From positions 1-34,556 of the forward strand of contig DASUWK010000042.1 of the NCBI GenBank assembly GCA_036378435.1: a stretch of 34,556 nucleotides of DNA. Direction: 5' to 3'. The notes under the pieces were generated by a model. It saw only the letters and a list, made by a program, of their open reading frames with translations. It made no database searches and was not told the origin of the DNA. Origin of the DNA: DASUWK01 sp036378435 (lineage in GTDB: Bacteria > Chloroflexota > Dormibacteria > Dormibacterales > Dormibacteraceae). This document shows, piece by piece, positions 15,451 to 25,068 of this stretch; positions within the stretch are counted from its first letter, which is position 1, and every line of letters starts with the position of its first letter. The translations under genes were made by a program, and so were the position numbers.

Positions 15451-15891
15451 GTGACCGCAGACCTGGGTGCGGTGGTTCGGCGCGCGTGGGCGGCATACGA
15501 CGCCGGGGATGAACAGGGCTTCCGGGCGTGCGTCACGGACGACTGGAGGGAGTTCGACTTCGGTGATCCCGAGGGCGAAAGCGCGGGCGTCGACGAGATC
15601 CTCGGGTCGATGGCCGCGCAGAGCGCCGCCTTCCCTGACAAGCAGACGGAGGTGCTGTTCGAGGTGGTCGAGGGCGACGTGGTCGCCCAGTACACGATCT
15701 CCCGGGCGACCCACCTCGGCCGCTATTTCGACCTCGAGCCAACCGGTGAGCGCGTAACGGCCACCGAGATGTGCTTCCACCAGATGCGGGGCGGGCTCAT
15801 CGCCAGGACATGGGCGGCGACGGCCGAAGCCGGGTTCTACACGCAGCTGACCGGCCGGCCGCCGCCCGAGAAGCTCGACAACCAGACCTGA
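15451..15891 (+). CDS. SnoaL-like (NTF2 fold) protein
   Basis: A 146-aa protein with the pattern of the SnoaL-like polyketide cyclase/ester cyclase superfamily: an N-terminal helix (VVRRAWAAYDAGDEQGFRACV), DDWREFDFGDPEGES, a helix with ILGSMAAQSAAFPD, and beta strands with VEGDVVAQYTISRATHLG. A histidine-containing strand near the end reads EMCFHQMRGGLIARTW. Such domains are small cone-shaped enzymes or ligand binders; no substrate can be assigned. The GTG start is 66 bp from the divergent minus-strand gene and has no SD. No obvious link to cell division is seen, although it lies directly upstream of the ftsA promoter. Confidence 0.75.
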   Translation: MTADLGAVVRRAWAAYDAGDEQGFRACVTDDWREFDFGDPEGESAGVDEILGSMAAQSAAFPDKQTEVLFEVVEGDVVAQYTISRATHLGRYFDLEPTGERVTATEMCFHQMRGGLIARTWAATAEAGFYTQLTGRPPPEKLDNQT

Positions 15892-15939
15892 TAACGGTTC
15901 AGTAGAGCACTACATCTGGCACTCAAAAAACTAGCGGGC

Positions 15940-15951
15940 ACAAGTTCTTGT
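15940..15951. promoter_or_regulatory. Palindrome overlapping the -35 of the ftsA promoter
   Basis: ACAAGTTCTTGT is a perfect 12-bp palindrome that covers the first four bases of the -35 hexamer. This is the usual place for a repressor operator, but it resembles no regulator site I can name. Sites this short also arise by chance. Confidence 0.35.
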
Positions 15952-15976
15952 AGCGCGGCGTCTTTCCGGTTATACT
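15948..15976 (+). promoter_or_regulatory. Sigma-70-type promoter upstream of ftsA
   Basis: TTGTAG (15948-15953) and TATACT (15971-15976) are separated by exactly 17 bp. This is the best consensus promoter in the window, standing in an AT-richer stretch of otherwise GC-rich DNA. It would drive ftsA-ftsZ and possibly nrdR with a leader of roughly 45-50 bases. The 139-bp gap 15892-16030 contains this promoter, the palindrome at 15940 and a GGAGG at 16010-16014. Confidence 0.75.
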
Positions 15977-16030
15977 CTGCGGCGACCCGCCCAACCCAAC
16001 CTAGTCGTCGGAGGCATTTCAGCACACCCG

Positions 16031-17278
16031 TTGTCGCGGCGGAAGTACGTTGCCGGGCTGGACCTTGGCACCAGCAAGGTGTCCGCGGTCCTCGCCGAGG
16101 TCGCCGAGAGCGGCGAAGTCATCCTGCTCGGTGCGGCCGAATATCCCTCTGACGGCCTGCGCCGCGGGGTGGTCGTCAACATCGACAAGACCGTGGAATC
16201 GATCCAGGCCGCCGTGCTCCGCGCGGAGCGGATGGCGGGCATGCGGATCGAGTCCGTCACCGTCTCCCTGGGCGGCCCGCACCTCATGTGCGAGCGCAGC
16301 CGGGGCGTGGTGGCGGTCAGCCGGCCCGACCGCGAGATCGAGCCTGACGACGTCCAGCGGGTCGTCGAGGCCAGCCGCGCCATCTCGGTCGCGTCTGACC
16401 GCCAGGTCATCCACGTCATCCCGAGGACCTTCATGGTCGACGGCCAGGATGGCGTCAAGGAAGCGGTGGGCATGACCGGGCAGCGTCTCGAGGTCGACAC
16501 CGCGCTGATCAGCGGCGCCCAGACCGCCATCCACAACGTCATCAAGTGCGTGCACCAGGCCGGCCTCGACGTCGACGACGTGGTCTGCTCAGGGCTGGCG
16601 GCCGGTGAGGCCGTCCTGACCCAGAACGAGCTCGACCTCGGCGTCTGCCTCGTCCAGATCGGCGCCGGCACCACCGACGTCGTCGTGTACACGGACGGCG
16701 CCCCGCTGCACCTCAGCGTGCTGCCGGTGGGCGGCAACCACGTGACCAACGACATCGCGATCGGCCTGCGCACGACGCTCGAGGAGGCGGAGGCGCTCAA
16801 GCTCAACTACGGCCACACGCTGCCGTCGGTCATCCCGGCCGACGAGCGGATCGACGTGCGGCAGGTCGGCGGCGACCGACTCCAGCCGGTCGCCCGCCGT
16901 TTCGTGGCGGAAGTCATCGGCCCTCGCATGCGCGAGATCTTCCAGATGGCCAAAGAGGAGGTGGTGCGGCGGAGCGGATACGAGGGCCTGCTCCCGGCAG
17001 GCGTCGTGGTGACGGGCGGCGCGGCGCGGTTGATGGGGACGACCGACGCCGCGCAATCCGTATTCGACAGCTCGGTTCGGCTCGGTATCCCGAGCAGTGT
17101 CGGCGGTCTTTCCGACCGGGTCGCCGGCCCCTCTCATGCCGTAGCCGTCGGGCTGGCCCGCTGGGCAGTCAAGGCGCAGACTCGCCCGCCCGTCCGGCAG
17201 CTCGCGGCCGTGGGCGCCGGGCCCGGCCTCGGCGAGGCCTACCAGAAGACCGTGCGCTGGCTCAGGGATTTCTTTTAG
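16031..17278 (+). CDS. ftsA: Cell division protein FtsA
   Basis: FtsA is an actin-like ATPase that tethers FtsZ to the membrane. The 415-aa protein opens with KYVAGLDLGTSKVSAVLAEV (phosphate-1). The 1C subdomain follows, then GAGTTDVVVYTDG (phosphate-2) and VVTGGAARLMG (adenosine motif). The C-terminus, after a proline-containing linker, is an amphipathic helix (YQKTVRWLRDFF) like the FtsA membrane-targeting sequence. TTG 16031 is the first possible canonical start; GGAGG at 16010-16014 is 16 bases away, longer than ideal. FtsA is absent from most classical actinomycetes, so its presence is a taxonomic hint. It is followed by ftsZ after 39 bp. Confidence 0.95.
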   Translation: MSRRKYVAGLDLGTSKVSAVLAEVAESGEVILLGAAEYPSDGLRRGVVVNIDKTVESIQAAVLRAERMAGMRIESVTVSLGGPHLMCERSRGVVAVSRPDREIEPDDVQRVVEASRAISVASDRQVIHVIPRTFMVDGQDGVKEAVGMTGQRLEVDTALISGAQTAIHNVIKCVHQAGLDVDDVVCSGLAAGEAVLTQNELDLGVCLVQIGAGTTDVVVYTDGAPLHLSVLPVGGNHVTNDIAIGLRTTLEEAEALKLNYGHTLPSVIPADERIDVRQVGGDRLQPVARRFVAEVIGPRMREIFQMAKEEVVRRSGYEGLLPAGVVVTGGAARLMGTTDAAQSVFDSSVRLGIPSSVGGLSDRVAGPSHAVAVGLARWAVKAQTRPPVRQLAAVGAGPGLGEAYQKTVRWLRDFF

Positions 17279-17307
17279 GAGCTTCACAAACTGACCCGCA
17301 TCGACAT

Positions 17308-17312
17308 GGAGG
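17308..17312 (+). promoter_or_regulatory. Ribosome binding site of ftsZ, deciding the start
   Basis: GGAGG lies five bases before ATG 17318 and overlaps the upstream in-frame ATG at 17306. This makes 17318 the more likely start, giving MKDLLQEGRARIKVIGAGGG. Confidence 0.75.
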
Positions 17313-17317
17313 ACGAC

Positions 17318-18418
17318 ATGAAGGATCTTTTGCAAGAGGGCCGCGCCCGGATCAAAGTGATCGGCGCCGGCGGCGGTGGCGGCAACGCCGTCAACCGGAT
17401 GATCTCAGCCAACCTGAAAGGGGTCGAGTTCATCGCCGTCAACACGGACATGCAAGCGCTCGAGCGCTGCAATGCCAACCTGAAGGTCAACATCGGCAAG
17501 AAGCTGACCCGAGGGCTGGGCGCGGGCGGCAACTGGACCATCGGCCGTGACGCGGCCGAGGAGAGCCGGCACGAGCTGACCGACATCGTCAAGGGCGCCG
17601 ACATGGTGTTCATCACCGCCGGCATGGGCGGTGGGACGGGCACCGGCTCGGCCTCGGTGATCGCCGGCCTGGCCAAGGAGCAGGGCTCCCTCACCATCGG
17701 TGTCGTGACCAGGCCGTTCAGCTTCGAAGGTCCCGTGCGCGCGCGCAGCGCGGACGAGGGAATCCAGGAGCTGAAGGGGAAGGTCGACGCGCTGATCGTC
17801 ATCCCCAACGACCGCCTGGCCCAGGTGTCGTCCGCCAAGACGACGCTCCAGGAGGCATTCCGCACCGCCGACGACGTCCTCCGGCAGGGCGTCCAGGGCA
17901 TCTCCGACCTGATCGTCCACGCGGGCGAGATCAACGTGGACTTCGCAGACGTCCGCGCGATCATGGCCGACGCGGGCGAAGCCCTGATGGGCATCGGCTA
18001 CGGCGCCGGTGACAACCGGGCCGAGGACGCGGCCAAGGCCGCCGTGTCGAGCCAGCTGCTGGAGACGTCGATCGACGGTGCCCGCGGGATCCTGTTCAAC
18101 ATCACCTCGGGGCCGGACATCACTCTGGCCGAGGTCCAGAAGGCGGCGCAGATCGTGCGCGCGTCGGCGGACGGCGAGGCGAACATCATCATGGGCGTCG
18201 TTTACGACGAGCGGATGCAGGACGAGGTCAAGATCACGGTCATCGCCACCGGCTACGGCGTGCCGAAGAACAAGTACGAGTCGTCCCACTCCAACATCCC
18301 GGTCGAGTACACGCGCGAGGCGGAGCCCTCCACCGCGGAGCCCGCGGCCGCCAAGCTCGAGTTCGGCAGCGACGACGAGGACATCAACATCCCGGCGTTT
18401 CTGCGGCACCGCGCCTAG
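17318..18418 (+). CDS. ftsZ: Cell division GTPase FtsZ
   Basis: FtsZ is the tubulin-like GTPase that forms the Z ring. The 366-aa protein has the nucleotide motif GAGGGGGNAVNRMI (17-29), the tubulin signature GGGTGTGSA (104-112) and the T7 loop NVDFADV with the aspartates that complete the GTPase site of the neighbouring subunit (D208, D211). A short linker follows, then the conserved C-terminal peptide DINIPAFLRHRA that binds FtsA and other partners. An ATG at 17306 would add four residues, but its own upstream sequence lacks an SD. The linker is short (about 30 residues). It follows ftsA as usual. Confidence 0.98.
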   Translation: MKDLLQEGRARIKVIGAGGGGGNAVNRMISANLKGVEFIAVNTDMQALERCNANLKVNIGKKLTRGLGAGGNWTIGRDAAEESRHELTDIVKGADMVFITAGMGGGTGTGSASVIAGLAKEQGSLTIGVVTRPFSFEGPVRARSADEGIQELKGKVDALIVIPNDRLAQVSSAKTTLQEAFRTADDVLRQGVQGISDLIVHAGEINVDFADVRAIMADAGEALMGIGYGAGDNRAEDAAKAAVSSQLLETSIDGARGILFNITSGPDITLAEVQKAAQIVRASADGEANIIMGVVYDERMQDEVKITVIATGYGVPKNKYESSHSNIPVEYTREAEPSTAEPAAAKLEFGSDDEDINIPAFLRHRA

Positions 18419-18427
18419 GTAACTTCT

Positions 18428-18451
18428 CGGGGCGGCCTTCGGGCCGCCCCG
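18428..18451 (+). terminator. UUCG-capped perfect hairpin between ftsZ and nrdR
   Basis: A 10-bp perfect GC stem (CGGGGCGGCC at 18428-18437 with GGCCGCCCCG at 18442-18451) closes a TTCG tetraloop of the very stable C(UUCG)G type. It begins 9 bp after the ftsZ stop and ends 7 bp before the nrdR ATG. There is no T-run; nrdR has no SD and its start would be close to the stem base, so the element could terminate or process ftsZ mRNA or control nrdR translation. Confidence 0.7.
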
Positions 18452-18458
18452 CACCACC

Positions 18459-18926
18459 ATGAGATGCCCCTACTGCCAGCAACCTGACACCAAGGTCGTC
18501 GACTCGCGCGAGTCGGAGATCGGTGAGGCGATCCGCCGCCGCCGCGAGTGTTTGGCGTGCGGCAAGCGCTTCACCACCTATGAGCGGATCGAGACGGTGC
18601 CGTTCTACGTCACCAAGAAGGACGGCAGGCGCGAGGACTTCGATCCGCAAAAGCTTTTCACCGGCCTGAAGAAGGCCACTGAGAAGCGCGAGATCTCACC
18701 CGACCGTCTGCGGGCCATCGTCGACGAGATCGAGGCCGACCTGCGCCAGTCCGGCCGCGCCGAGATCCCGTCCGAGGAGATCGGGGAGATGGTCATGGAC
18801 CGCCTGCGGGACCTCGACGAGATCGCCTACATCCGCTTCGCCTCGGTGTACCGGGAGTTCAAGGACCTGCAACAGGTCCGGCAGGAGATCGAGCGCGTGC
18901 TCACCCCCGCTAAGCGCTCGAAGTAG
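18459..18926 (+). CDS. nrdR: Transcriptional repressor NrdR
   Basis: NrdR senses ATP/dATP and represses ribonucleotide reductase genes. The 155-aa protein begins with a zinc ribbon (MRCPYC at residues 3-6 and CLACGKRF near 31-34), followed by an ATP-cone domain containing VTKKDGRREDFDPQKL. The later ATP-cone helices include IPSEEIGEMVMDRLRDLDEIAYIRFASVYREF, written here only as the recognised block in two parts, IPSEEIGEMVMDRL and AYIRFASVYREF. It has no SD and starts 40 bp after ftsZ, just past a strong hairpin. No ribonucleotide reductase gene or NrdR-box pair is visible in the window, so its targets lie elsewhere. Confidence 0.96.
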   Translation: MRCPYCQQPDTKVVDSRESEIGEAIRRRRECLACGKRFTTYERIETVPFYVTKKDGRREDFDPQKLFTGLKKATEKREISPDRLRAIVDEIEADLRQSGRAEIPSEEIGEMVMDRLRDLDEIAYIRFASVYREFKDLQQVRQEIERVLTPAKRSK

Positions 18927-18940
18927 CGGTCCACGAACGT

Positions 18941-19014
18941 CCCCCGGCCGGCCGGGGGCCCATTCGACGAGCGCTGTTAGGGCTCGCGGCCGGCCGCGGG
19001 TCCCAAGCGGACCC
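18941..19014. terminator. Cluster of three palindromes between convergent nrdR and ybjQ-like gene
   Basis: CCCCCGGCCGGCCGGGGG (18941-18958) and CGCGGCCGGCCGCG (18985-18998) are perfect palindromes sharing the core GGCCGGCC. A third stem, GGGTCC (18998-19003) with GGACCC (19009-19014), ends on the first base of the minus-strand stop codon. The position between two gene ends favours a bidirectional terminator; no T-runs are present. Confidence 0.6.
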
Positions 19015-19367
19015 TAGGTAGCGGCCTCGAACACCACCGCCGTCCCGTAGCAGAGAACTTCGGTCACGCCGCTCGTAATCTCCGTCGCGTCGTAGCGCAT
19101 GCCGACGATGCCGTTGGCGCCGAGGGCGGCCGCGTGCTCGCACATCAGGCGGTAGGCGTCCTCGCGCGTCGACTCGCAGAGCTCCGTGTAGAGGCTGATG
19201 TTGCCGCCGACGATCTGCTGGAACGCCGCGCCCAGTGAGCCGACGACGCTGCGGGAGCGGACGATGATGCCGCGGACGATGCCGAGGTTGCGGGCGATGC
19301 GCGCGCCGTCGATGTCGAAGGCTGTGGTCACCCAGGGGGTCGCGATCGCGTGGGGTTGCTGAGCCAT
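19014..19367 (-). CDS. YbjQ/UPF0145-family protein
   Basis: This 117-aa protein has the pattern of the YbjQ/UPF0145 (DUF74) family. It starts with a strand and GARIARNLGIVRGIIVRSRS, then a helix (QQIVGGNISLYTELCEST), a helix REDAYRLMCEHAAALGANGI, VGMRYDATEI and a final VLCYGTAVVF strand. The family forms pentameric rings and has no settled function; some members have been described as heavy-metal-binding-like. ATG 19367 is well supported by AAAGGAGG seven bases upstream on the minus strand. The gene is divergent from yggS, with only 26 bp between the two start codons. Confidence 0.85.
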   Translation of the reverse strand: MAQQPHAIATPWVTTAFDIDGARIARNLGIVRGIIVRSRSVVGSLGAAFQQIVGGNISLYTELCESTREDAYRLMCEHAAALGANGIVGMRYDATEITSGVTEVLCYGTAVVFEAAT

Positions 19368-19393
19368 GTGAGAACCTCCTTTGAACTTTCGCT

Positions 19394-20002
19394 GTGAGTA
19401 TTGCCGACCGGCTCGACGCGATAAGGCGCGAGGCCCCGCCGCACGTCGCCATCGTCGCCGTCACGAAGGGGCGGTCGGTCGAGGAGTGCCGCGAGGCCCT
19501 GGCCGCCGGGTTGAGCGACCTCGGCGAGAACCGCACCCAGGAGGCGCTGCCCAAGCTGGACGCGCTGCCTGCCGCGCGCTGGCACCTGGTGGGGCACCTG
19601 CAGCGCAACAAGGCGCGGCATGCGGGGCGCTTCTCGCTCGTCCAGTCGGTCGACTCCGTGGAGCTGGCGGAGGCCATCGCGACCCACTCCCCTGGGCAGG
19701 GCGTCCTGCTCCAGGTCAACACGGCACGCGAACCTCAAAAGCACGGCTGCGCTCCTGAAGAGGCGGTCGAACTGGCGGCGCGGATAAGCGGGCTGCTCTT
19801 GCTTCGAGGGTTCATGTGCATCGGTCCCCTGGCCGGCGACCCTGCGCCTGCCTTCGGCGAGCTGCGGGCGCTCCGGGACGAGGCGCAGGCTCGGCTCGGC
19901 GTCCCGCTGCCGGTGCTTTCGATGGGCATGACGGACGACTGGGAGGTGGCTCTGGCGTGCGGAAGCTCGATGCTACGATTGGGCCGCGCGCTCTTCGGTT
20001 GA
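19394..20002 (+). CDS. yggS: YggS/PROSC-family pyridoxal phosphate homeostasis protein
   Basis: YggS-type proteins bind PLP and help balance free vitamin B6 and amino acids. The 202-aa single-domain TIM-barrel protein has IVAVTKGRSVEECREAL with the PLP lysine in AVTK, GENRTQEALPK, WHLVGHLQRNKARHAG, and the C-terminal phosphate site SMGMTDDWEVALACGSSMLRLG. It is about 20-30 residues shorter than many homologues. GTG 19394 lies close to the start of the first helix and has no SD, so the mRNA may be leaderless. In many Gram-positive genomes yggS sits between ftsZ and sepF; here yggT follows directly. Confidence 0.93.
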   Translation: MSIADRLDAIRREAPPHVAIVAVTKGRSVEECREALAAGLSDLGENRTQEALPKLDALPAARWHLVGHLQRNKARHAGRFSLVQSVDSVELAEAIATHSPGQGVLLQVNTAREPQKHGCAPEEAVELAARISGLLLLRGFMCIGPLAGDPAPAFGELRALRDEAQARLGVPLPVLSMGMTDDWEVALACGSSMLRLGRALFG

Positions 20003-20027
20003 ACTCGGCGGAGCCGCGCAAACGGCC

Positions 20028-20270
20028 ATGACTCCAGCCACCCTGATTGACGTACTCTGCTACGCGCTGCTCGCGGCGATCCTGGTCCGGATCGTGTTCA
20101 GCTACGTCGAGGGCCCGTTCCCGCGCAACCAGCTGCACCGGCTCGCCTTTGACATCACCGAGCCCGTGCTGCGCCCGATCCGCAACGTGCTGCCGCCCAC
20201 GGCCGGCTTCGACTTCTCGCCGACGATCGTGATGGTGGTTTTGTTCCTCATCATCGGCGCCGTCCACTGA
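20028..20270 (+). CDS. yggT: YggT-family membrane protein
   Basis: An 80-aa protein with two hydrophobic segments: LIDVLCYALLAAILVRIVFS near the N-terminus and a second at IVMVVLFLIIGAV. The loop between them has the family block LHRLAFDITEPVLRPIRNVLPP. YggT proteins are small membrane proteins often linked to division or osmotic stress genes; the function is not established. The ATG follows yggS by 25 bp and the stop lies 2 bp before ileS, so the three genes probably form one transcript. Confidence 0.9.
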   Translation: MTPATLIDVLCYALLAAILVRIVFSYVEGPFPRNQLHRLAFDITEPVLRPIRNVLPPTAGFDFSPTIVMVVLFLIIGAVH

Positions 20271-20272
20271 CC

Positions 20273-23125
<2,853 letters not shown>

Positions 23126-23579
23126 CGCCGATCAAGACGAGCCAGGTCGTCTTCGCCGTCGTCGCCGTGCTGGTCTTCGCGGCTGACCGCGTCAGCAAGG
23201 CCGTGGTGGCGGGATCGATCCCGCTCGGTCAGGAGGTGCCGGCGATCGACCACCTGCTGTGGATCACCCACGTGCAGAACTCCGGCGCCGCCTTCGGCCT
23301 CGCGCCATTCGGGTCGATCTTCTTTCTCGTCGTCTCGATCGTCGTGTCCGTCGCCCTTGTCATCTATGTCGCGCGCGACGGCGGCTCCGCCTATACCGAC
23401 ACGATGCTCGGCCTCGTGCTGGGCGGGACGGTCGGGAACGGCTTCGACCGCGTCCTGCACGGCTCGGTCACCGACTTCTTCACCGTGCACTGGTGGCCGG
23501 TGTTCAACGTGGCCGACAGCGCGATCTCGGTCGGGGTCGTGCTGCTGATAGCCGGCCAGCTCTTCAGGCAGAACGCCGA

Positions 23580-24479
23580 CTGACGCGACTGGTCGCGGAG
23601 GGAGCGGCTGACCGGCTCGACCGCTTTCTCGCCGAAGCCGCGCCCGAGCTCTCTCGCAGCTCGGCGGCGCGGCTTGTCCGCGAAGGGCGAGCGACGCTCA
23701 ACGGGCACCCCGCCCGGCCGGCCGATCGAGTCGCCGCAGGCGATGTTGTAGAGTTCCACGCGCCCGCTCCCGCTCCCGCCCGGCCGCAGCCGGAGACGAT
23801 CCCGCTCGAGGTGCTCTACGAAGACGACGACTTGGTGGTGGTCGTGAAGCCGGCGGGCATGGTCGTCCATCCCGCCCCGGGCCACGCTTCCGGCACGCTC
23901 GTCCACGCACTGCTTGGACGCGGCGGCAGGTGGTCCACGACGGGCGGCGAGGCGCGGCCCGGCATCGTCCACCGCCTCGACCGCGGCACGTCAGGCTTGC
24001 TGCTCGCGGCCCGCACCGACGCCGCGCACCGCAGCTTGTCGGGGCAGCTCGCCACGCGCACTCTGTCACGCACGTACCAGGCGATCGTCCGCGGCCGGCC
24101 TCCGGCGGAGCAGGGAGTGCTGGAGGGGCCGATAGGCCGCAGCCCGCGTGATCGCAAGCGCATGGCAGTCGTCGAGCACGGCCGGCCGTCCCGCACCCGC
24201 TACCGCCTGCTCGAGGAGCGCGCCGGGCAGAGCCTGCTCGAGCTTGAGCTCGACACCGGCCGCACCCACCAGATCAGGGTGCACCTGGCCGCCCTCGGAC
24301 ACCCGGTCGTCGGCGACCCGCTCTACGGAGGACGGCCGCAGGCGGCAGAGCCCGATCGCCCGCTGCTCCATGCGACACGGCTGCGGCTGCTGCACCCGAC
24401 CACGGGCGAGGCGCTGGAGTTCGAGGCGCCGCCGCCCGCTGACTTCACCACCTACTGGGAGTCGCTCGGACGTGCCTGA
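23580..24479 (+). CDS. rluD: RluD-family 23S rRNA pseudouridine synthase, probable CTG start
   Basis: This roughly 299-aa protein joins an N-terminal S4 RNA-binding domain (DRLDRFLAEAAPELSRSSAA, then VREGRATLNGHPA) to the RluA/RluD catalytic domain. The active-site block is GIVHRLDRGTSGLLL with the catalytic Asp, and later motifs include LELDTGRTHQIRVHLAALGHPVVGDPLYGG. By family it isomerises uridines in 23S rRNA; the exact sites cannot be assigned. No ATG, GTG or TTG lies in frame between the S4 domain and position 23259 inside lspA. CTG 23580, overlapping the lspA TGA as CTGA, is the best start, with CTG 23589 as alternative. The product is certain; the start is inferred. Confidence 0.9.
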   Translation: MTRLVAEGAADRLDRFLAEAAPELSRSSAARLVREGRATLNGHPARPADRVAAGDVVEFHAPAPAPARPQPETIPLEVLYEDDDLVVVVKPAGMVVHPAPGHASGTLVHALLGRGGRWSTTGGEARPGIVHRLDRGTSGLLLAARTDAAHRSLSGQLATRTLSRTYQAIVRGRPPAEQGVLEGPIGRSPRDRKRMAVVEHGRPSRTRYRLLEERAGQSLLELELDTGRTHQIRVHLAALGHPVVGDPLYGGRPQAAEPDRPLLHATRLRLLHPTTGEALEFEAPPPADFTTYWESLGRA

Positions 24480-25068
24480 GCAGCGCGGCCTGCTGTTCGT
24501 GATCTCCGGGCCCAGCGGCGTCGGCAAGGACGCGCTGGTGACCGAGCTCCTCCAGCGCGACACGAGGCTTCGCTATTCCGTCAGCTACACGACGCGGCCG
24601 CGCCGGGACTACGAGATCAACGGCGTGCATTACAACTTCGTGAGCAGGGAGACTTTCGAGCGGATGGTTGCGGAGGGCGCCTTCCTCGAATGGGCCGACT
24701 ACAACGGCAACCTCTACGGCACCTCGCTGGCGTTCGTGGAAGAGACGCCGCGGATGGGACTGGACGTCATCCTCAAGATCGAGGTGAAGGGTGCTGAAAC
24801 GGTGCGGCAGCGGCGTCCGGACGGGATCTTCATCTTCATCGCGCCGCCATCGCTCGAAGAGCTGGCGAGGCGGCGGGCGGCGCGCGCCGACGGCGAGGGC
24901 CAGGAGACGTTGGAGCGGCGCCAGGAGATCGCGCGGGAAGAGATGGCGGAGGCTGAGCGTTACGACCGCGTGGTCGTGAACGACCAGCTCGAAACCACAG
25001 TGAAGGAGCTCCAGCGCATCATTCGCGCTGAGCGCGCCAAGCGCCTGAGAGTCAGCAATGCCAATTGA
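24472..25068 (+). CDS. gmk: Guanylate kinase
   Basis: Guanylate kinase phosphorylates GMP to GDP with ATP. The 198-aa protein opens with LLFVISGPSGVGKDALVTEL, the P-loop GPSGVGKD. The GMP-binding block is SVSYTTRPRRDYEINGVHY, followed by FLEWADYNGNLYGT and the lid region with Arg-rich RRAARADGEG. GTG 24472 overlaps the rluD stop and lies just before the first strand. It overlaps coaBC by 11 bp. In many bacteria rpoZ stands between gmk and coaBC, but there is no room for it here. Confidence 0.96.
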   Translation: MPEQRGLLFVISGPSGVGKDALVTELLQRDTRLRYSVSYTTRPRRDYEINGVHYNFVSRETFERMVAEGAFLEWADYNGNLYGTSLAFVEETPRMGLDVILKIEVKGAETVRQRRPDGIFIFIAPPSLEELARRRAARADGEGQETLERRQEIAREEMAEAERYDRVVVNDQLETTVKELQRIIRAERAKRLRVSNAN

